A stretch of 28,276 nt of DNA from the NCBI GenBank assembly GCA_017601265.1, contig JAFNJA010000008.1, positions 1 through 28,276 of the forward strand. Direction: 5' to 3'. The position numbers and the translations under genes are program-made. The stretch is from Candidatus Brockarchaeota archaeon (lineage in GTDB: Archaea; Thermoproteota; EX4484-205; DTQO01). How positions within the stretch are numbered: the stretch's first letter is position 1; every line of letters starts with the position of its first letter. The notes beneath the pieces were generated by a model that saw nothing but the letters and a program-made list of their open reading frames with translations, had not been told where the DNA came from and did no database searches. Below are positions 7,089-14,279 of the stretch, in pieces.

Positions 7089-7618
7089 AGCAGGCTGCCC
7101 CTCTCGACTAAAGCCAAGATCGCCCCGACGCTCCCTCCCGCCGGTCCGAGCGAGCGCAAATCAAGGCCTTGGAGTCTCGCAACTTCCTTCGCCTCCTCAG
7201 GAGACGGGTGGGAGATTCCCGTGACGTTGGCGATCCTGGAGCTGACCATCTCGACCGCCGACGTGCAGGAGAAGCGGTCGCGGGACATGACTATGGCCAC
7301 TCCCGGCTTCCCAACTTTTGCCCCAGCCGTTTCGAGGGCTTTTTGGAACCTGTCGGTTCCGCTGATGACCAGGAGAAGCGCCGCTTCCAGCTGGACGAGC
7401 TTGTTGTACGAGTGCCTGAACGCTGAGACGGCGTTGAATGCCGAAAAAAGGACGTGGGGCAAGCCCGCGACGGCTGCGGCGTCCACCACCTGGATCCAGG
7501 TTTCGGCGAAGGCCGATCTGCATTCGGCCGCTATCTCCTGCCAATCAGGTGGAACCTGCTGGAGCCTCAAGGCGGAGACGTAGACTCCGAACTCCTCGAT
7601 CAGCTCCGGTTCGAGCAT
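7079..7618 (-). CDS. cgi121: KEOPS complex subunit Cgi121
   Basis: Cgi121 binds the tRNA CCA end and presents tRNA to the KEOPS (Kae1-Bud32-Cgi121-Pcc1) complex for t6A transfer. The 179-residue protein has the family core HVLFSAFNAVSAFRHS, then KLVQLEAALLLVISGTDRF and KALETAGAKVGKPGVAIVM. The sequence is otherwise divergent, as is usual for this subunit. The ATG at 7618 is preferred over a TTG at 7636 because the TATA-like TTTTTAACCC lies about 26 nt upstream. It is convergent with tsaC (10-nt overlap) and divergent from the phosphoribosyltransferase gene. Confidence 0.82.
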   Translation of the reverse strand: MLEPELIEEFGVYVSALRLQQVPPDWQEIAAECRSAFAETWIQVVDAAAVAGLPHVLFSAFNAVSAFRHSYNKLVQLEAALLLVISGTDRFQKALETAGAKVGKPGVAIVMSRDRFSCTSAVEMVSSRIANVTGISHPSPEEAKEVARLQGLDLRSLGPAGGSVGAILALVERGSLLYS

Positions 7619-7638
7619 GCGGAAAAGCGGACCCAAGG

Positions 7639-7648
7639 GTTAAAAAGG
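7639..7648. promoter_or_regulatory. shared TATA element for cgi121 and the phosphoribosyltransferase gene
   Basis: GGTTAAAAAGG is the only AT-rich element between the two divergent starts. It is about 26 nt from the cgi121 ATG on one side and about 35 nt from the TTG of the phosphoribosyltransferase on the other. Confidence 0.45.
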
Positions 7649-7678
7649 TTGTTGGGAACCGCCTTTCCAGACCCAAGC

Positions 7679-8296
7679 TTGACTGAGGAGTTTGAGACGC
7701 CATCTTGGGACTACTTCTACCAGCTGTGCCTTGAGCTCGGCGAAGCCGTGAAGAAGTCAGGCTTCAAGCCGGAAATACTCCTAGGCATCAGCAGGGGAGG
7801 GTTGGTGCCCCTGAGGATACTGAACGACGTCTTGCCGGACGCGACCGTGGCGACGGTCAGGATAGAGTTCTACCAAGACGTTGCGAAGACGATGCAGGAA
7901 CCGAGGATAACCCAGCAGGTGTCGGTGGACGTCAAGGGCAAGAGGGTGCTCGTGGTCGACGACGTCGCCGACACTGGAAAGAGCCTTGCGGTCCTGAAGG
8001 GCGACCTCGAGGGGAAAGGTTCCGGAGAGTTGAGGATCGCGACGGTTTACTACAAGCCATGGAGCTGCGTCAAACCTGACTACTACGTGCGGCGCACGGA
8101 GAAGTGGATAATCTTCCCCCACGAAAGGAGGGAGACGGTTTTCAAGCTTGCCTCGAGCTGCCTAGAGAGGGGAGGGAGCTTGGACGAGATGGAGGAAAAG
8201 CTGGTCCATTACGGCCTGGAACCCCTGCTGGTAAAACGTTTTTTGGGGGAATTTTTGGAAGAGGCGGTCAGCCGCCGTGGGAAAGGGACAGGATAG
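7679..8296 (+). CDS. phosphoribosyltransferase domain protein (archaeal purine PRTase-like)
   Basis: A type I phosphoribosyltransferase. VLVVDDVADTGKSL is the PRPP-binding loop. ILLGISRGGLVPLRIL is the first PRPP loop, the form seen in archaeal hypoxanthine/xanthine-guanine-type enzymes. The start is taken as the TTG at 7679, giving LTEEFETPSWDYFYQL, the usual N-terminus for this group; upstream TTGs at 7649 and 7652 lie too close to the TATA element. It has 205 residues, the last 45 forming a helical tail after the catalytic domain. The natural base is not determined from sequence. It overlaps the convergent MoaD-like gene by 29 nt. Confidence 0.85.
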   Translation: MTEEFETPSWDYFYQLCLELGEAVKKSGFKPEILLGISRGGLVPLRILNDVLPDATVATVRIEFYQDVAKTMQEPRITQQVSVDVKGKRVLVVDDVADTGKSLAVLKGDLEGKGSGELRIATVYYKPWSCVKPDYYVRRTEKWIIFPHERRETVFKLASSCLERGGSLDEMEEKLVHYGLEPLLVKRFLGEFLEEAVSRRGKGTG

Positions 8297-8543
8297 CGAC
8301 CCTATCCCTTTCGCCCAATTCCCTGCCCAACGCCGAGGGGTCGATCGGCGAATCGTCGACCAGGACCAAGAGGTAACTTTGGAGCTCCCGGACGGATTCG
8401 GGACGGCCAAAGTCAGGGTCGTCCCCCAGTTCGCTAAGAAGGGCCGAGAGGAGCTCCCCTACGGTCTTGCACCGGCTCAAAGAATCGATCCGATCCCTTC
8501 CCAACGCCGCTTGCACGGGGCCGTACAACTTGATCTCCGCCAA
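8268..8543 (-). CDS. MoaD/ThiS-like ubiquitin-fold protein with C-terminal Gly-Gly
   Basis: A small beta-grasp sulfur carrier or SAMP-type modifier. It begins LAEIKLYGPVQAALGRD, contains SYLLVLVDDSPID, and ends ILSLSHGG directly at the stop. The free C-terminal diglycine is what E1-like enzymes adenylate. It could serve molybdopterin synthesis, tRNA thiolation or protein conjugation; no moaE, E1 or tungsten-enzyme gene is nearby to decide. The start is uncertain: TTG 8543 gives a normal 91-residue protein and leaves space from the TATA-like TTTTAACC near 8594; TTG 8579 would be too close to it. Confidence 0.78.
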   Translation of the reverse strand: MAEIKLYGPVQAALGRDRIDSLSRCKTVGELLSALLSELGDDPDFGRPESVRELQSYLLVLVDDSPIDPSALGRELGERDRVAILSLSHGG

Positions 8544-8684
8544 CCCGGGTCCACGCTCGAAGCCGCGCGTTTCCGGCAAGGTGGATCGGGTTAAAAGCGT
8601 TCCACCGCGCCAGGTCGATTTCGCTGGCGGTCGGCTCCCCGCCCCCGGCGCGGCAACAAACCTCCTGAACGCCCCCGATCCTTT

Positions 8685-8759
8685 CTTTGCGACTCAGAGT
8701 GTCCTTCTCTTCACCGGGCTTGGGCCCTCAGCGCAGGTCAGTCTACATCATCGGCAAAC
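8685..8759 (-). ncRNA. candidate box C/D guide sRNA
   Basis: Read on the minus strand, the segment has all four boxes in order. Box C is ATGATGT (8751-8745, 6 of 7 to RTGATGA). A 13-nt guide follows, then D' CTGA (8731-8728), a 13-nt spacer, C' GTGAAGA (8714-8708, 6 of 7), a 10-nt guide and D CTGA (8697-8694). Flanks TTTGC and GCAAA can pair as the terminal stem. A TATATAT element sits about 20-26 nt before the 5' end, in a place where no coding gene needs it. Archaeal guides of this type direct 2'-O-methylation of rRNA or tRNA. I have not established the targets. Confidence 0.6.
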
Positions 8760-8774
8760 TCTAATCGAGGGCCC

Positions 8775-8783
8775 GTATATATG
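8775..8783 (-). promoter_or_regulatory. TATA box of the candidate box C/D sRNA
   Basis: Minus-strand ACATATATACGGG lies just after the stop of the unknown gene at 8793 and about 25 nt before TTTGCCG, the predicted 5' end of the sRNA. MoaD, further downstream, has its own nearer TATA-like element. Confidence 0.5.
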
Positions 8784-8792
8784 TCCTTAACC

Positions 8793-9197
8793 CTATTGGC
8801 AAGACGCCGCGACGGAATCGATGATCGAAAGGCAGGCGAGGTTCAAGAGTTCGCAGGCCATCAAGGTGCCCTGGCGCTGCAACTTCCCCTCGCGGACCGC
8901 CGACATGCACGTCTTGTAAAGGTTCACCAATTTCATGACCGGGCTTCGGGAGGCCGCCTGCGCCCGGGCTACGCGCCCGCTGGAATCCATGACCAAAGTG
9001 CAGGACATCAACCTCAAAAAAGCTGAAAACGATTTGGCGAGGGCCCTCTCGACCAGCTCTTGGGAGACCCTCTCCGACCTGGCGCCTCTCGCCACGTTCA
9101 GCAGGGCTTCCGCCTCCTTGGCGTTCCTGAAAGCCCACCCCACCTGCTCCACGTCGAAGCCGAGCGACAGGGCGCTCCCGTCCGCCATTCGCAGCAT
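8793..9197 (-). CDS. hypothetical protein coupled to S17e
   Basis: I do not recognise the family. The 134-residue protein (ATG 9197, or GTG 9200 overlapping the S17e stop as GTGA) looks largely alpha-helical. It has repeated Leu/Ala heptad-like helices (AFRNAKEAEALLNVARGARS, LVERALAKSFSAFLRLMSC) and a Cys-containing C-terminal helix pair. There is no signal peptide or clear membrane span and no metal motif. Its tight overlap with S17e suggests co-translation. A helical adaptor or enzyme of chorismate-mutase-like size is conceivable, but nothing in the sequence proves it. Confidence 0.7.
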   Translation of the reverse strand: MLRMADGSALSLGFDVEQVGWAFRNAKEAEALLNVARGARSERVSQELVERALAKSFSAFLRLMSCTLVMDSSGRVARAQAASRSPVMKLVNLYKTCMSAVREGKLQRQGTLMACELLNLACLSIIDSVAASCQ

Positions 9198-9421
9198 CAC
9201 TCCTTCTCCGCGGCTTCGTCGGCGGTTTCTATTTCGGACTTCGAGCTTTTCAGCTTCGTGATGTAGCCGGCTATCTGGTTTAGCATCTTCTTCGACCTGA
9301 CCTCGAGGATGCCCTTGAGCAATTCCTTGTTCTTCTCGTAGTCGTCCGAGAAGGCGTCGGGGAAATCAGCTAGAACCTGCTTCGATATCCTCTTGATCTT
9401 GATCGTATATACCCGGCCCAT
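9197..9421 (-). CDS. rps17e: 30S ribosomal protein S17e
   Basis: Archaeal/eukaryotic small-subunit protein. The 74 residues carry the family pattern: MGRVYTIKIKRISKQVLADF, then FSDDYEKNKELL, and RSKKMLNQIAGYITKLKSS. An acidic tail (SEIETADEAAEKE) follows. The ATG at 9421 matches the conserved MGRV start. The stop overlaps the start of the following unknown gene. A TTTTAAAG element near 9472 could be the promoter. The gene is divergent from the thermosome gene. Confidence 0.93.
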   Translation of the reverse strand: MGRVYTIKIKRISKQVLADFPDAFSDDYEKNKELLKGILEVRSKKMLNQIAGYITKLKSSKSEIETADEAAEKE

Positions 9422-9501
9422 TCTAATTTAACACGGCGCCATTCCGCACAGCCGGAAGATTTTGCGACTTTAAAACGGTTTCTCGTGAGGGGCATGAAAA
9501 A

Positions 9502-9508
9502 CTTATAT
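9502..9508 (+). promoter_or_regulatory. TATA box of the thermosome gene
   Basis: AAACTTATATCC lies about 32 nt before the GTG at 9537, giving a nearly leaderless transcript. Confidence 0.5.
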
Positions 9509-9536
9509 CCGGATTGAGAAGGCCGCCACCTTCCAG

Positions 9537-11177
9537 GTGAAGGGTTTGGCAGTCGCTATCCCGGCCCAAATCGGGGGGCAACCGGTGCTCATACTGAAGG
9601 AAGGGTCTTCGCGGAGGACCGGCGAGGAAGCCGTGGCGAACAACATGCTGGCTGCCAAAGTGGTCGGCGAGCTTCTCAGGCCGTCCCTCGGCCCAAGGGG
9701 GATGGACAAGATGCTCGTCGGCTCGGTCGGCGACGTGACGGTCACGAAGAGCGGGGTCACGATCCTCAGCGAAGCGAACATAGAGCACCCCGTCGCGAAG
9801 ATGATAGTGGAAGCTTCCAAGTCGCAAGACAAGGAAGTTGGAGACGGGACCACTTCGGTGGCGATCCTCACGTCCGAGTTGCTCAGGAAGGCTGAAGACC
9901 TGATCAGGAAGAAGATCCACAAGTCGGTCATAACGTCAGGGTATTTCCTCGCGGCCGAAAGCGCCGTCGGCGCCTTGCCCTCGATGGCGGTCAAGATCGA
10001 CCCCGAAGACAAGGGCGCTTTGAGGAAGATAGCTTTCACGTCCCTCAGCACCGGGCTCGCGGAAAGTACGAGCAAGCTCTTTTCGGAGATAGCCGTAGAC
10101 GCCGTGTCGGAGGCGGCCGAAAAAAGGGGAGGCAAGTTCAAGGTGGACACGGACGACATACAAATCGTCAAGAAGGAAGGGAAATCGGCCAACGAGACCC
10201 AGCTCTTCCGCGGAGTGATCCTCGACAAGGAAGTGGTCCACCCGAACATGCCGAAGCGCCTCGAAGACTGCAAGATCGCGCTCATCGATTTCGCCTTGGA
10301 GATCGAAAAGACCGAGATAAGCGCCGAGATAAAGATCAAGACCCCCGAGGTCCTCAGGAAGATGAGGGAAGAGGAAGCGAAGACGCTGGAGGACATGGTC
10401 AAGAAGGTGGCCGGCAGCGGCGCCAACGTCGTCATATGCCAGAAGGGGATTGACGAAGACGCGCAGCACCTGCTTTCGAACATGAACGTGCTGGCGGTAA
10501 GGCGAGTGAAGCGGTCGGACATGGAGAAGCTCGCTCGCGCCACGGGCGGGAAGATAGTCAGCAACGCCGAGGAGGTCAGGGCGGACGCCCTAGGCAAGGC
10601 CGGGTTGGTGGAGGAGAGGAAGGTGGCCGAGGACAAGATGGTGTTCGTCGAGAAGTGCGCAAACGCAAAGTCACTGTCGATCCTCCTGAGGGGAGAGACG
10701 GAAAAACTGCTGGACGAGTACGAGAGGGCGATGAAGAGCGTCCTTACTACCTTGGCAAGCGTCTTCGAGCGCAACATGGTCGTGGCCGGAGGGGGGGCGG
10801 TCGAAGCCGAGCTTGCAAAGATCTTGAGGAGGAGGGCGACGCGGTTTTCCGGAGGGCGGCAGCTCGCGGTCCTTGGGTTCGCGGACGCCCTTGAGGAGCT
10901 GGCAATAGTGCTGTCGGAGAACGCCGGCTTGAATCCGATGGCGTCTTTGACGAGCCTCAGGGCCGCACACAAGTCGCCAAAAGGAAGGTACTTCGGCATC
11001 GATCTGAGGACGGGCAAGCCCGTCGACATGTTGAAGCGGGGCTTCATCGAACCCCTGGTGGTCAAGGAAAGGTACATCAGGGCCGCGTCCGAAGTCGCAA
11101 ACATGATACTCAGAATAGATGACGTGGTGATTGCGAGCAAACCCCCGCCTCCTCCAAAGCAGCCTGAAGGGTATTGA
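9537..11177 (+). CDS. thsA: thermosome subunit (group II chaperonin, CCT/TCP-1 family)
   Basis: ATP-driven protein-folding chamber of archaea. Equatorial, intermediate and apical domains are all present in 546 residues. Motifs include LRPSLGPRGMDKMLV, the ATPase motif EVGDGTTSVAIL, VVAGGGAVEAELA and LDLRT-like GIDLRTGKPVDML near the C-terminus. The start is a GTG at 9537; a TTG at 9546 is an alternative. The C-terminal tail is PPPPPKQPEGY rather than the GGM-rich tail of many thermosomes. The stop is 2 nt from the 3' end of a tRNA-Glu gene on the other strand. No second subunit gene is in the window. Confidence 0.97.
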   Translation: MKGLAVAIPAQIGGQPVLILKEGSSRRTGEEAVANNMLAAKVVGELLRPSLGPRGMDKMLVGSVGDVTVTKSGVTILSEANIEHPVAKMIVEASKSQDKEVGDGTTSVAILTSELLRKAEDLIRKKIHKSVITSGYFLAAESAVGALPSMAVKIDPEDKGALRKIAFTSLSTGLAESTSKLFSEIAVDAVSEAAEKRGGKFKVDTDDIQIVKKEGKSANETQLFRGVILDKEVVHPNMPKRLEDCKIALIDFALEIEKTEISAEIKIKTPEVLRKMREEEAKTLEDMVKKVAGSGANVVICQKGIDEDAQHLLSNMNVLAVRRVKRSDMEKLARATGGKIVSNAEEVRADALGKAGLVEERKVAEDKMVFVEKCANAKSLSILLRGETEKLLDEYERAMKSVLTTLASVFERNMVVAGGGAVEAELAKILRRRATRFSGGRQLAVLGFADALEELAIVLSENAGLNPMASLTSLRAAHKSPKGRYFGIDLRTGKPVDMLKRGFIEPLVVKERYIRAASEVANMILRIDDVVIASKPPPPPKQPEGY

Positions 11178-11178
11178 G

Positions 11179-11346
11179 TGCTCCGGCCGGGACTTTCAGG
11201 CAGCCGCCATTTGAACCCGGGTTTCGAGCTTTCCCCTTCGGCCCGAGAGGCTCGGATGCTCTAGGCGTCCTTAACCTGGCTCTGCTTCCTCCGCTTAACC
11301 GGACGGAATCCGTGCCGCAACCCGATCAGGCCTACACAACCGGAGC
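11179..11346 (-). tRNA. tRNA-Glu(CTC) with introns in the D arm, anticodon loop and T loop
   Basis: Acceptor strands GCTCCGG (5', 11346-11340) and CCGGAGC (3', 11186-11180) pair fully; A73 is at 11179 and CCA is not encoded. The anticodon stem is CGAGC/GCTCG around CTCTCG, anticodon CTC. A canonical 37/38 intron of 13 nt is at 11231-11243, with central helix CTCT/GGGG. The T arm is CCGGG, TTCAAA, then a 17-nt intron at 11193-11209 (59/60), then T and CCCGG; its bulge-helix-bulge is ideal (TTCA/TGAA, bulges AAT and AGT). The D stem GTGT/GCAT is separated by 73 nt. An AGGC/GCCT central helix fits one 67-nt intron at 11261-11327, but the resulting short D loop lacks a normal GG pair, so two introns with a small exon between them are possible. 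Confidence 0.88.
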
Positions 11347-11370
11347 TCTACCCACCGCTTAAAATGCCGA

Positions 11371-11379
11371 AATTAAATG
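11371..11379 (-). promoter_or_regulatory. TATA box of tRNA-Glu
   Basis: Minus-strand ACATTTAATTTCGG lies about 26-28 nt before the first base of the mature tRNA at 11346. Confidence 0.5.
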
Positions 11380-11406
11380 TTTCTGCGGGGCGGGGCTTCG
11401 AAAGAA

Positions 11407-11442
11407 GCGCGCCGTGCCGCCCTTCCTGGATGGCGGCGCGCC
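11407..11442. other. strong GC-rich inverted repeat (hairpin)
   Basis: Arms GCGCGCC plus CCGCC and GGCGGCGCGC can pair over about 11-12 bp with a small bulge and a 10-nt loop. It lies in the 155-nt gap between the divergent tRNA-Glu and adenylate kinase genes, upstream of both, so it is not a terminator for either. It has no T-run. Function unknown. Confidence 0.35.
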
Positions 11443-11501
11443 CCATCGGCGCTCTAGTTTAGCGGAAAGCTTCAAGGGCAAGTTGGTTTGTAAACGCCTT
11501 C

Positions 11502-12077
11502 ATGAGCTCGAAGCGCAAGTTCCTGGTGGTAACGGGGACGCCTGGAACGGGAAAGTCCGCGGCATCGAAATTGCTGGCAGCGGAATTGCGCTGGATGCAC
11601 ATCGATCTGGGAAAGTTGGCGTCGCGAAAAAGGCTTTTCAAAGGATACGACAGGAAGAGGGGCGTGCCCGTCGCCGATCTTGGCAAAATCAAGTCGGAGG
11701 TCCTTCGAGCCGCCAGGCGCGCTGACAGGACGGTCATATTGGACGGCAGTTACTCCCACTTGGTTTTGCCAAAGAGCTTGGTGATCGCTGCCGTAGTTCT
11801 GCGCTGCTCTCCGAACGGGCTTGCCAGAAGGCTGAGGAGGAAAGGATGGGGGGAGCGCAAGATAAGGGAGAACGTCCAAAGCGAGATATTAGGAGTGTGC
11901 GAGTCTGAAGCCATGAATGTTTACGGCAAGGTTTGCGAGATAGACACGACTGGCAAGGGGGCCAGGGAGGTGTGCAGGGAGATCGTTTCCATGCTCAGGA
12001 AAGGTTCTCCGGCGACCGGGAGCTTCGACTGGCTCACGCAGGTCAGCGACAGGACCCTCCTGAGGTGGATGGCTTGA
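11502..12077 (+). CDS. Fap7/AK6-type adenylate kinase
   Basis: Archaeal homologue of Fap7/hCINAP, an atypical adenylate kinase/ATPase that in eukaryotes and archaea helps 30S/40S maturation near uS11. The 191 residues show the P-loop TGTPGTGKSAASKLLA (11-26), HIDLGKLASRK, VILDGSYSHLVLP, VVLRCSPNGLARRLRRKGW (lid region) and IRENVQSEILGVC, then the IDTTGKGAREV strand typical of the family. Length is slightly above the usual 170-180. It starts at ATG 11502. Its TGA overlaps the TTG start of the following zinc-ribbon gene. Confidence 0.9.
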   Translation: MSSKRKFLVVTGTPGTGKSAASKLLAAELRWMHIDLGKLASRKRLFKGYDRKRGVPVADLGKIKSEVLRAARRADRTVILDGSYSHLVLPKSLVIAAVVLRCSPNGLARRLRRKGWGERKIRENVQSEILGVCESEAMNVYGKVCEIDTTGKGAREVCREIVSMLRKGSPATGSFDWLTQVSDRTLLRWMA

Positions 12078-12364
12078 AATCCAGCAGGAAATACGCGGTC
12101 GCGAAGTGCTTCAACTGCCGCAAAATCCTTGTGTTGAATTTCGACGCCGGGCAAAGGAAGTGCCCATATTGCGGCAGGAAGGTCACGGCCAAGGCGGCCC
12201 TAACCCTCCGCAGGTTCACGTCCGAAGAAGCTGCCGAGGTGGCTAAAGCGCTCAAGGCGAAGGAGGGCTTCCGGGAAGCTGCTCCGGAGGTTCGATGGAT
12301 ACAAGGAACGGGTTCGCGAATTCGCTCATGTAAACGACCGCCTGACCGGGCTGCAGGTACTTGA
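12074..12364 (+). CDS. small zinc-ribbon protein, DUF1922-like
   Basis: Starts with a TTG at 12074 overlapping the kinase stop (TTGA). The first 65 residues carry a two-knuckle zinc ribbon, KCFNCRKIL and KCPYCGRKVTAK, followed by LTLRRFTSEEAAEVAKALKA. This matches the layout of archaeal DUF1922 proteins, a rubredoxin-like ribbon plus one helix. Function is unknown; a nucleic-acid-binding role is a guess. The last 37 residues lie over the 3' end of the convergent HerA gene (113-nt overlap) and have unusual composition. The true protein may therefore be an old shorter form extended by loss of its stop. Confidence 0.72.
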   Translation: MKSSRKYAVAKCFNCRKILVLNFDAGQRKCPYCGRKVTAKAALTLRRFTSEEAAEVAKALKAKEGFREAAPEVRWIQGTGSRIRSCKRPPDRAAGT

Positions 12365-14279
12365 CCCGGAGGAACTGCTCTTGGGTCAGCCCTATGAGGT
12401 CCATGACCGCCCTCTCCTCCTCGACCCCCCCGATCCTGTGGCATATCCTCGTGCCCGAGTTCTTCATGATGCCGCTCGAAACTTGGGACGGGAACTGGCA
12501 GATGACGACCAATCCCTCGCCGAATTTCCTGAGTTCGGAGACCATCTTCTCGCCGATGCTTGGGGGCGCTTTCGGGTCCCTGCATGGGACGATGTTGGGC
12601 GCTTCCTCGATCACGCAGACGTGCCGAAGCCCCGATCCTCCAGCCGCGACCCTGTAGTCGTAGATCATCTTGAGGACGAAGGAGGAGAATATCCGCCTGG
12701 TCTCCGACTCCCTGAAATGCGCCAGCTCGATGGCGACAAGCTTTCCTAGTAGGTCCGGCACGCTTGTCGAAGCCTTTCCGCCGAGGGCCCTGCCAGCTTG
12801 CCCTTCGGTCAGGGGCTTCAACCTCCTGAGGAGGGCCATCTTCGTCTCGTTGTCGTAGTAGGATCTTGTCGGGGCCGATTCGATCGCTTCGACGATCTCT
12901 CGGAGGGAGTGGGGCCCTTCCTGGTCCGATAGCACTTCCCTTATGGCCTCGCGCAGCATGTACGCCTGGGGGTGGGTCAGGGAGTAGTTCTCTGCGAATA
13001 TGTCGGTCGTCATGGCGACGTGCTCGGCCATGTCCCTCGTCGAGAACGGGTCGAGGGGGGAGATGGTGAAGCCGGAATCTTCGAGCCCGGGGGCGAACAC
13101 CTCGCCTCCCAAGCTTTTGACGAAATCGCCGTACTCGTTGTGCCAATCGAAGATCAGCACCGGAAGGCCCGACCGGACGCACTCTCCCACGAGCCTTTTC
13201 GCCGTGGTCGATTTTCCGCTCCCCGTGGATCCGATTATCACGAGGTGCTTGGTAAGATCTTCGCGGCCCAGGGCGAAGTAACCTATTCTGCGGCCCTCGT
13301 GCTCGACCCAACCCAAGTGGAACTCTCGCGACGCCACCTCCTCAGGGGGCATGGAAGCGAAGAGGGCGTGGAGGTCGCGTGAAGATCCGGACGAGGGGAG
13401 GGTGAAATTCAAGACGGGCGTCGTCTCGTGCGGGAGAATCAGCGTTCCTTCGAGGCTCTCGTCCCAGAAAAGGGAGCAAAGGGCCTCGAGCATCTCCGTT
13501 GGCGCCGCCTTTTCGACCTTCAATTCGGTGAAGGCTGTGGAGACGGCCAGGAGCACCTTCTCGGCGAGGGAGATCGAGCGCTGCTCCAGCTCCTTAAGCT
13601 TCGACGAGGGGCCGCTTAACTCGACCATCAAAAACTGGGATGCGCTCACGAAGCCGAACTTGCGGGCGATGTAGCTTTTCCTTTCCAGTTGTTCCTTCTC
13701 GGCCTGCGAAAAAGGTTGGCCTTTGCGCCTCGCTTCCTCGAGCCGCCTCAGCTCCTTTTCCAAGGCCCTGGCCGCTTCCCTAGATTCCGGAGAACGCCTG
13801 TCGGCCGGCGAAAGCAGGACGACGTACCTTATGGCAACGGCGAGCCTCTGGAGGCTGACGAAGAGGTCCCTGTACCTCATGAAGATGGGGAGGTACTCGT
13901 AACCGAAAGGCCTGCTCCTCTGGAAGTCCTGCTCGCCGGCTAGGTTCAGGCCTGGATTTCCCGAAACCTTGACCCCCGAGATCACGTTGATCCGACCCCC
14001 CTTCCTTAGGACCGCCACGCCGGAGCGGCGCAGCAAGAGCTGCTCGGGCAGCACCGACGATTGGTCGGATCCGTCGTTTCCCAGGGCGGCTTTAACCGGA
14101 AGCAACTTCAGCGACAACCGCCTCCTTTCCTTCAGGGCAACCAAGAAGACGAAAAACAGCAGTGCCGAGAAACCGAGTTCCCTCGGGAACGCGATGCCGC
14201 GCCTTGCAGACGCGTAGAATGCCGCTATGACGGAAGCCGATCCTAGGACGGCGATCTTTTCCGCAGAGTTGGGAGACAT
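12252..14279 (-). CDS. membrane-anchored HerA/VirB4-like ATPase (DUF87)
   Basis: A 675-residue AAA+-like pump ATPase of the HerA/FtsK/VirB4 superfamily. Two hydrophobic segments near residues 10-25 and 37-49 probably span the membrane. A basic/helical middle region follows (ALEKELRRLEEARRKGQPF around 172-190). The ATPase core has Walker A GSTGSGKSTTA (350-360), FDWHNEYGDF, Walker B HVCVIEEAPNIV (553-564) and the sensor region VVICQFPSQVSSGIMKNSGT. The organisation resembles VirB4/CedB-type proteins that drive DNA or pilin movement across membranes, not soluble HerA, and no NurA gene is adjacent. Its ATG follows the TAG of the Flp-like pilin gene with no gap, so the two are co-expressed. Confidence 0.88.
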   Translation of the reverse strand: MSPNSAEKIAVLGSASVIAAFYASARRGIAFPRELGFSALLFFVFLVALKERRRLSLKLLPVKAALGNDGSDQSSVLPEQLLLRRSGVAVLRKGGRINVISGVKVSGNPGLNLAGEQDFQRSRPFGYEYLPIFMRYRDLFVSLQRLAVAIRYVVLLSPADRRSPESREAARALEKELRRLEEARRKGQPFSQAEKEQLERKSYIARKFGFVSASQFLMVELSGPSSKLKELEQRSISLAEKVLLAVSTAFTELKVEKAAPTEMLEALCSLFWDESLEGTLILPHETTPVLNFTLPSSGSSRDLHALFASMPPEEVASREFHLGWVEHEGRRIGYFALGREDLTKHLVIIGSTGSGKSTTAKRLVGECVRSGLPVLIFDWHNEYGDFVKSLGGEVFAPGLEDSGFTISPLDPFSTRDMAEHVAMTTDIFAENYSLTHPQAYMLREAIREVLSDQEGPHSLREIVEAIESAPTRSYYDNETKMALLRRLKPLTEGQAGRALGGKASTSVPDLLGKLVAIELAHFRESETRRIFSSFVLKMIYDYRVAAGGSGLRHVCVIEEAPNIVPCRDPKAPPSIGEKMVSELRKFGEGLVVICQFPSQVSSGIMKNSGTRICHRIGGVEEERAVMDLIGLTQEQFLRVKYLQPGQAVVYMSEFANPFLVSIEPPEQLPGSPPSP

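Noticed and set aside
8580..8684. Possible gene in the gap between the MoaD-like gene and the sRNA
   Set aside because: GC-rich with no start, ribosome-binding site or conserved translation on either strand.
9503..11140. 545-codon open frame antisense to the thermosome gene
   Set aside because: Its Ser/Ala/Thr-rich translation is the mirror of a strongly conserved chaperonin gene and has no family resemblance.
11261..11327. Leu-tRNA-like piece (GAGCCAGGTTAAGGACGC) as a second, nested tRNA
   Set aside because: No acceptor partner for GCGGAGG and no proper anticodon loop; it is better explained as intron sequence of tRNA-Glu.
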